This document shows positions 58,626 through 64,000 of a DNA stretch of 64,000 nt, in pieces. The stretch comes from Chlorops oryzae (taxonomy: Eukaryota > Arthropoda > Insecta > Diptera > Chloropidae), in contig CM035806.1 in the NCBI GenBank assembly GCA_020466095.1, forward strand, positions 133,376,573-133,440,572, in the 5' to 3' direction. Made by a program: the position numbers and the translations under genes. Every line of letters starts with the position of its first letter. The first letter of the stretch is position 1. The notes under the pieces were generated by a model. That model did no database searches. It saw only the letters and a list, made by a program, of their open reading frames with translations, and was not told the origin of the DNA.

Positions 58626-59900
58626 TTGGTGTAGTAAAAAGAAATCCATTATTTTTGCATTAAATTGAGGGCTTTATTTAAGATAGTTAGAATGACCCGA
58701 TTTAGGTCAAATATGCGCCGTTTTGTTCGATAACTTGTTGCCATTTTAAAGGTAATTTCATTATGCCTCTCTCATAGAAGCCCTCGTTCCTATTAGCAAA
58801 AAATTGAGACAGTCGAATTTCAGAAGCCTCTCTTGAAGCGAATGTTTCACCAGCAAAATTGTTCGCCATGGACAGGAACAGATGGTAATCACTTGGCGCC
58901 AGGTCCGGACTATAAGGTGGATGCAGAAGAACCTCCCAACCAAACTCCCGGAGCTTCTGGCGAGTCACTATCGATGTGTGTGGCCTGGCGTTGTCCTGAT
59001 GGAACACAATGCCTCTCCTATTGGCCAAAGCTGGCCGCTTATGGGCGATTGCTTCCTTCAGACGGTCCAATTGTTGACAGTAGAGTTCCGAGTTAAGAGT
59101 TTTGCCGTATGGGAGCAGCTCATAGTAGATAATTCCCTGCCAATCCCACCAAACACACAGCAAAACCTTCCTGGCCGTCAATCCTGGCTTGGCCACCGTT
59201 TCCGCCGGTTCACCGTGTTTCGACCTCGACCGTTTTCGCTTGACGTTGTCGTAAGTGACCCACTTTTCATCACCAGTCACCAACCGCTTCAGAAATGGGT
59301 CGATTTTGTTGCGGTTCAGCAGCGATTCGCAGATGGAAATTCGGTCTATGAGGTTTTTTTGCGTTAACTCGTGTGGCACCCATACATCGAGCTTCTTTGT
59401 GTATCCAGCCTTATTCAAATGGTTCCAAACAGTTTTTTGTGCAATCTTTAGCTCTTTTGCAATCGAAACAGTGTTTACATGACGGTCGGACTCGATAATT
59501 TCCATGATTTTATCGACATTTTCGACAATTGGCCTTCCAGTGCGTGGTGCATCCTTGACTTCGAAGTTACCGGAACGGAATCGACGAAACCAAAATTGCG
59601 CATGATTGGCTGTTACAGTATCAGGTCCATAAACGCTATTCACATTTTCAGCCGCCTGGCTTGCGTTTTCTCCCTTATCGAAGAAAAACTGTAAAATGTA
59701 GCGAATTTTCTCTTTGCTGATGTCCATCTTTGACAATCTCTCAAACAAAACTGAATCAATCAATCAAAAAAGTGTCAAAAAAGCTTTTTTAGTAGGAACT
59801 GTCATCTTTCTAATGCCCCCTAGCGGAACACGATCGGACTTATACAACGCGAGATGCAGATAAATAACGCCATCTATTGGATTTCTTTTTACTACACCTA
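58626..59900 (-). mobile_element. mariner element with uninterrupted transposase
   Basis: A 1275-bp element. The left end TTGGTGTAGTAAAAAGAAAT continues to TCCA, and the right end is the inverse with one mismatch (22 of 23 match). TA lies on both sides (58624-58625 and 59901-59902). The size is typical of mariner. The transposase runs leftwards and fills the element. Confidence 0.93.
58702..59763 (-). CDS. mariner transposase, D,D34D, open reading frame intact
   Basis: The frame is 353 residues. The likely start is the second Met (MDISKEK, 59727), giving about 341 residues, the usual mariner length. The N-terminal half has two helix-turn-helix regions with NHAQFWFRRFRSGNFEV and the GRP linker (APRTGRPIV). 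WVPHEL follows before the catalytic core. The catalytic aspartates lie in VTGDEKWVTYD, VFHQDNARPHTS and YSPDLAPSDYHLF, with exactly 34 residues between the second and third, the mariner signature. No stop or frameshift interrupts it. The enzyme excises and reinserts the element at TA sites. Whether this copy is transcribed or active cannot be told from sequence. Confidence 0.95.
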   Translation of the reverse strand: MIDSVLFERLSKMDISKEKIRYILQFFFDKGENASQAAENVNSVYGPDTVTANHAQFWFRRFRSGNFEVKDAPRTGRPIVENVDKIMEIIESDRHVNTVSIAKELKIAQKTVWNHLNKAGYTKKLDVWVPHELTQKNLIDRISICESLLNRNKIDPFLKRLVTGDEKWVTYDNVKRKRSRSKHGEPAETVAKPGLTARKVLLCVWWDWQGIIYYELLPYGKTLNSELYCQQLDRLKEAIAHKRPALANRRGIVFHQDNARPHTSIVTRQKLREFGWEVLLHPPYSPDLAPSDYHLFLSMANNFAGETFASREASEIRLSQFFANRNEGFYERGIMKLPLKWQQVIEQNGAYLT

Positions 59901-60104
59901 TATTTTAAATTATTTTATTTAATAGTTCATTTTGGAAGAAAACAATTTTTAAGTATTTTTCTTCATATTTTGTCTTTTTTTTTAAATATGTATTTATTTT
60001 TCAATTATTAAATTTTTGTAGTAAAAATTCTATTCGTGCGTTCCACAAAAACTTGAGCAACCAAAAACTCAAATTTGCGTTTTGATCAATACATTTAATT
60101 TTCT

Positions 60105-60240
60105 TGTTTAGCGTAATGGTTAAGACACGGACTTACCAATCGCCAGAGGTCATCGGTTCAAGGCCCGGCCGAGGCGGGAAAATTAAGATAGAAAAGATTT
60201 AAAAAAAAAGAAAAAAAAAAATACAAAACAAAGAGGAAAA
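60105..60240 (+). repeat. tRNA-derived SINE-like unit with A-rich tail
   Basis: TAGCGTAATGGTTAAGACAC (A box) and CGGTTCAAGGCCCGGCC (B box) are spaced as in a tRNA. After GAGGCGGGAAAATT there is an A-rich tail to about 60240. The 5' and 3' ends do not pair, so it is not an intact tRNA. Confidence 0.5.
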
Positions 60241-60639
60241 AAAAATTTTTTTTTCATAAGATGTGTAAAATTACAAATTGACCAAAAATCGACCCAACTG
60301 TATATACTCCAGGTCTAGTTCATATGAACAAAAATTGTGACTAGTTATTTTCCAATGACAGCTCAATGTTAAAAAAGGCAGTTCAAAGTATTGGTTGGCA
60401 AATTAAGAGGGAGTAGTCCTGGTATTTTTGTGACTAGTCGGGGAGTAGTTGGAATTACTGCAGGGGTGCTTTGCTAGGGTAAGTGAAGTACAGTGTTTCG
60501 ACTCCATACATTTCAATTATATGGTCTTTCTGTATGTGAATTGAGAGGTTAATCATTTACCAAAAATTGGGGAAAAATCATAACATTATGACCACCCGTT
60601 TAGATGATATGGCTACATTTGTAAAAAATTAGAGATACC

Positions 60640-61948
60640 CTTAATAATATGGGTATTCATTCAGACCTCGAACTTAGTGAACTTTGAGAACTTTTTAAAC
60701 AGCCCTCATCAAGCTTCCATGTATGTATTTTGACAGTTAACGCAAAGAAGTTCTCAGAGTTTACTCCTTCGATGGTTCGAATGAATTCCCATAATGTTCC
60801 ATTCTCGAACATGTTCTTACTCATGTCCCGGCCAATTCGCATACCGAATTTCGTCAAGATAGCTCAACTCCTTCGATGAGAAGACTGTATACCAGCGTTG
60901 CCAGATGAATTTTCTTAAAAAGCGGGATTTTTAAAAAATTTATCCAAAAAATGCGGGATTTCACAAGCAAGTGCGGGACAAATTTAAATTTACTTTCGCG
61001 AGACAACAAATGTGGAATTCCAACAAAAACCCCTTAACAAAGTATTATTTATGTATATTCAGAATTACTTTTTCTTTCTATGGCTTTATTGCTCGCATTC
61101 AAAGATTTTAAAATTTTGTTAGTTATAAAATTATTTTTAAATTTCTTACATTTTGTTCATTAGTAGATTATTTCAAATTTATTTGTACTTTTCTGACCTT
61201 TCACCGAATTAAGTTCTTTTTTATTTTAACAAACTAAAGTAGTTCCAAGTATTTTGCAAAAAGAGGGAGTTTTTCATGTCCGTGGGAATTATAATTTTGT
61301 GCCAAAGTCGGGACATCCCGCAAATTGCGGATTCTGGCAAGTGCTTATCGCTAGAGGAAGGAGACAGTACAGGTTGCGACTAATACGAATTTCAGTTAAG
61401 CGATCATTTCTTATAGATAGAGAATTCGCAAAGTTAATCGATTTCCAAATCAACTTGCCGGAAATATTAACTTTATGACCAAATGTTTAGAATATCGAAC
61501 AAAAATTAAAAAATTAGGATACTCATAAAAATATGTTTTCATTCATACTGACTTATTCTGACTTTAAACTTTTGATTAAACCTATAATTATTATTTATTT
61601 TACAGTTACACAAGAATTACTCAGAGTTCACTCCTTTTCGAATGGTTCACGAATCGAATTCTCATTTTAAGTGTTCCATTATGATTTGCGTTGTCTTCTT
61701 ATGTCCGCAATTCACTAATACCAGAAATAGGGTTGTTAAGGATAAAGGCAAAAGCAAATACGTTCGAAGTAACGCCTGTATACAGAACGCACGGAGGCGC
61801 GAAATCGTAACTAAATCGAATTTCGCGGTAACGCTGATCATTTCTATATATATGTATATTATATGGTTTATCTTGACTGCTGCTGGGCGTTACACACATC
61901 CACACAAACGCAATATACCTTCGACACAAAGTGAGTCGGGTATAAAAA
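60640..61948 (+). mobile_element. Helitron-like repeat, 3' part, split by a MITE
   Basis: CAAGATAGCTCAACTCCTTC (60857) and later GGTAACGCTGATCATTTCTA with CGACACAAAGTGAGTCGGGT and ATAAAAATA match the right half of the 2619-3520 unit. The internal segment is diverged, and a MITE (60894-61344) interrupts it. Confidence 0.55.
60894..61344. mobile_element. MITE with GTTGCCAGA termini
   Basis: AGCGTTGCCAGA on the left and TCTGGCAAGTGCT on the right are near-inverse. A GCGGGA motif (AATGCGGGATTTC, GTGCGGGAC) is mirrored by TCGGGACATCCCGC. It sits immediately after CTGTATACC of the Helitron-like repeat. No coding sequence. Confidence 0.55.
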
Positions 61949-62709
61949 TATTCTTATAGTAAGGTTATATAAAAAAAAATTTTTTTTTTTTTTGTTCATG
62001 AGAAATATTTCCTGCGATTATTTCGCTTTATCAAAAACTTCTTTTTTCGTTGCTTATTTTATAATAGACATGTCGAAATTTCTGCCATATGATCACTCAA
62101 ATTGCAGAGGCATTGCATCAAATGTGTCTCAACGATGTGAAAATGACCGTTGCCTGCGTGATTTATGGCAATTATAACATTTTTTGTTTTATTTCCATGT
62201 AAATATGTATATGTTTATCTTGCAATTCCGACGACTTCGAGTCTCATAATTGCCAACATTCAAATGAGTTAATTGACAGTTTTCCGTACTGAGTAGGTAC
62301 TTAAACAATTCTCTTTCAAACGAAAATGCCCATTTCATGCAAAACGACCTCTGCGTCAGTCTGTCGAAAATTTCAAAAACCAAGAAAGTAGGTCAAGCTC
62401 GATTTTAGGGTGTCAATCTATCTGTCGATTTGAAGCAACTTCAAAGAAGCAATGAGCAGAATTAAAATTGGTACAATGCTTAATCCTGAAGTAAAAAATT
62501 TTAATATTTCTTAAAAGTATTAAAATCTTCAAAGCTATCCCAGTAGTTCGACCGGGGGCAAGAAGTTCTTATGTTCTAGAGATTGTCGCCAGTCATTTCG
62601 CTAGCCATGGGTAATGCATAATTGTACCATATGAAAGCAAAGACAAAAAGGCCAAAAAATATCAGACATACATAAGAGGAGTCTATAGTTCGATTTTCTC
62701 GAACGTTGT
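61949..62709. other. Intergenic DNA, no gene seen
   Basis: AT-rich, no recognisable gene or repeat. Confidence 0.5.
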
Positions 62710-62711
62710 TA

Positions 62712-62957
62712 TCGAACACTAATCACTAAATCGGCACAACTCAAAAGTTTTCATTTTTCGGGCCAACAGCCAATAACTATCGACGCCTGTAAATTTTATT
62801 TCTTTTCCAAACTTATATTATTCTTAAATAACTGCAGAATCAATAAATATAATTTTAATTTTCCACGTGTTCCTTTTGCTGCAGCAAAATGTTGGCATAC
62901 ATGGAAAAAGTGATCAAAAAATTTTGGAATTGTGCCGGTTTAGTGATTAGTGTTCGA
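62712..62957. mobile_element. 246-bp MITE with TA target
   Basis: TCGAACACTAATCACTAAAT and ACTAATCACTAAACCGGCAC (inverse of the right end) match over about 28 bp, and TA flanks both ends (62710-62711 and 62958-62959). This fits a Tc1/mariner-type MITE. No coding content. Confidence 0.7.
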
Positions 62958-62984
62958 TATAAAATATATAGCACGCGCGAATTG

Positions 62985-63065
62985 GATCTCTCGCTGGCGT
63001 AGTGGAAGCGTGTTCACATATCAATCTGAAGGCGTCGAGTTCGATTCCTATCGCAGACAAAAAAA
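62985..63065 (+). repeat. tRNA-derived SINE-like unit
   Basis: CTGGCGTAGTGGAAGCGTG (A-box-like) and GAGTTCGATTCCTATCGC (B-box-like) at tRNA spacing, then an A-run. It immediately follows a MITE. Confidence 0.45.
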
Positions 63066-63329
63066 TGTGGAAGAACCGGTAAAAATCGAAAAATACAAAA
63101 ACTTTAAAAGGAAAACAAATTGCCAGCTGTGCAAAGACAGACTAAACTGGCCCACCAATGCTATAATATTTCAGAATTTCGCGTAAAATTTTTTTCAAAA
63201 ATTCCTATGAATATGAAACCTTTCTTATTTATTTATTTGCAAAAGGTGAGGTTGAAAGGATTTTATTCCTCCAAGGATTTAAATTTAAGCCAATAAGTCA
63301 AAAAATGAAAAAAAAAACAAAAATCAACG

Positions 63330-63410
63330 TTTACCACGTCGGGGAATTGAACGCGAGCCCTTCGGATCGTGAGGCTTATGCACAGCCGTTGAGTTACTAC
63401 AGCTCAAGAC
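63330..63410 (-). repeat. tRNA-derived SINE-like unit
   Basis: On the minus strand AGCTGTAGTAACTCAACGGC (A-box-like), then GCGTTCAATTCCCCGAC (B-box-like), then an A/T-rich tail. It is convergent with the unit at 62985. Confidence 0.45.
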
Positions 63411-64000
63411 GTTCTCCTTTCTATTAACGTAGTACATATATCAAATGTACTGAAAACACATGGCCACTTTCCAGTCCCCTTTCGCTAGTGCAAGGGAATA
63501 CATAGCAGGACGGCTTAGTCCTAATGAAAGGGCTAGTGAAAGGTTATGCAAGAACGTAGCACTCGGTCCGTGCCTATGACATCTCTATGTTAAATTCGTT
63601 AGGCGAATACATGGCTGGTGGTTTAGAATGGAGTTAGTCCCCATCACTAGTCATGGGAGATACTGATAGTGCTGCACTAGGGTTTCCGAACTACTGGGTA
63701 TTACATATATTAAACATAACTGTAGTTCAAGGGAGTACTATAACAACGTACTATACTATATTAACGGGGTTCCCCCTTATAATAAAAATCTACTTAAACA
63801 TTTAAAACGATTTTTGGTTTTAAAAAAAATCCTACAAATAATAATCCCTCGCAATATGAATAATCCCTCAATCTGTCTTCACTGGCGCGTGCTCAGAAAA
63901 TTATTTCGGAAGGGGTTCTAGCCATTACAAGACTTTTAACATAGAATAAGTAATAATATAGAAGGAGCGTCTGAACGATTGCTTCGTTGCGCATAATAGG
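63411..64000. other. Unassigned sequence to window end
   Basis: Less AT-rich than average, with repeated GACTAGT/CTAGTG-type phrases but no coding resemblance. I cannot classify it. Confidence 0.4.

Noticed and set aside
60105..60180. Functional tRNA gene
   Set aside because: A and B boxes are present but the 5' and 3' ends do not form an acceptor stem, and an A-rich tail follows, as in SINEs.

Overview
The window is nuclear DNA from a higher fly (Diptera, most likely a tephritid-like cyclorrhaphan). The evidence is a pair of insect-specific DM4/12 genes, a multi-exon gene resembling the dipteran Pep (protein on ecdysone puffs), short GT-AG introns, and AT-rich intergenic DNA packed with mariner, hAT, PIF/Harbinger-like, pogo-like, Helitron-like, RTE and RNase-H LINE sequences. 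The species is inferred from gene content only.

Host genes are few. (1) 11.3-14.3 kb: two head-to-head DM4/12 paralogues, an intact two-exon gene on the minus strand and a three-exon copy on the plus strand with a broken C-terminus. They share a nearly identical internal block of about 385 bp including an intron, which looks like recent gene conversion between inverted copies. (2) 20.07-30.37 kb, minus strand: a seven-exon gene for a ~950-residue RGG/zinc-finger/acidic/Ala-Pro-rich nuclear protein, best matched to Pep. Its 5.3 kb intron holds a 2.5 kb palindromic hAT-like element. (3) 46.41-47.91 kb, plus strand: an intact intronless cytosolic seryl-tRNA synthetase.

The rest is mobile DNA, much of it nested. 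At 1.5-8.0 kb a minus-strand RTE reverse transcriptase relic is split by a 4.8 kb insertion with CCCAAC ends. Inside that insertion sit a Helitron-like repeat and two elements (X and Y) of one family, with termini starting CATATAG or CATGTAG, inserted 3 bp apart in opposite orientation, each with its own perfect 8-bp target duplication. X carries a four-exon Myb/SANT-like gene. Related elements and small derivatives recur at 33.4-36.8 and 58.1 kb. At 33.4-36.8 kb there is a mosaic that includes a TIR element with a decayed MADF-domain exon. At 36.8-42.1 kb a decayed LINE (endonuclease, reverse transcriptase, RNase H) is split by a 1.85 kb foldback element carrying a fragment of an unidentified protein. 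At 42.5-45.0 kb a PIF/Harbinger-like element has a second copy of itself inserted near its end (TAA duplication), making a palindrome, and one arm is further split by a 979-bp hAT-like element whose empty site survives in the other arm. A mariner with an uninterrupted D,D34D transposase and good TIRs lies at 58.63-59.90 kb. The right third also holds several tRNA-derived SINE-like units, long (GA)n tracts and further MITEs.

The strongest candidate for something not previously described is the CATATAG family (8-bp duplications, a terminus that is itself palindromic, a Myb/SANT gene, many derivatives). A recurring theme is that long palindromes here can be explained as insertion of an element into or beside a relative in inverted orientation. 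No CRISPR, operon or bacterial-type feature is present, and none is expected.
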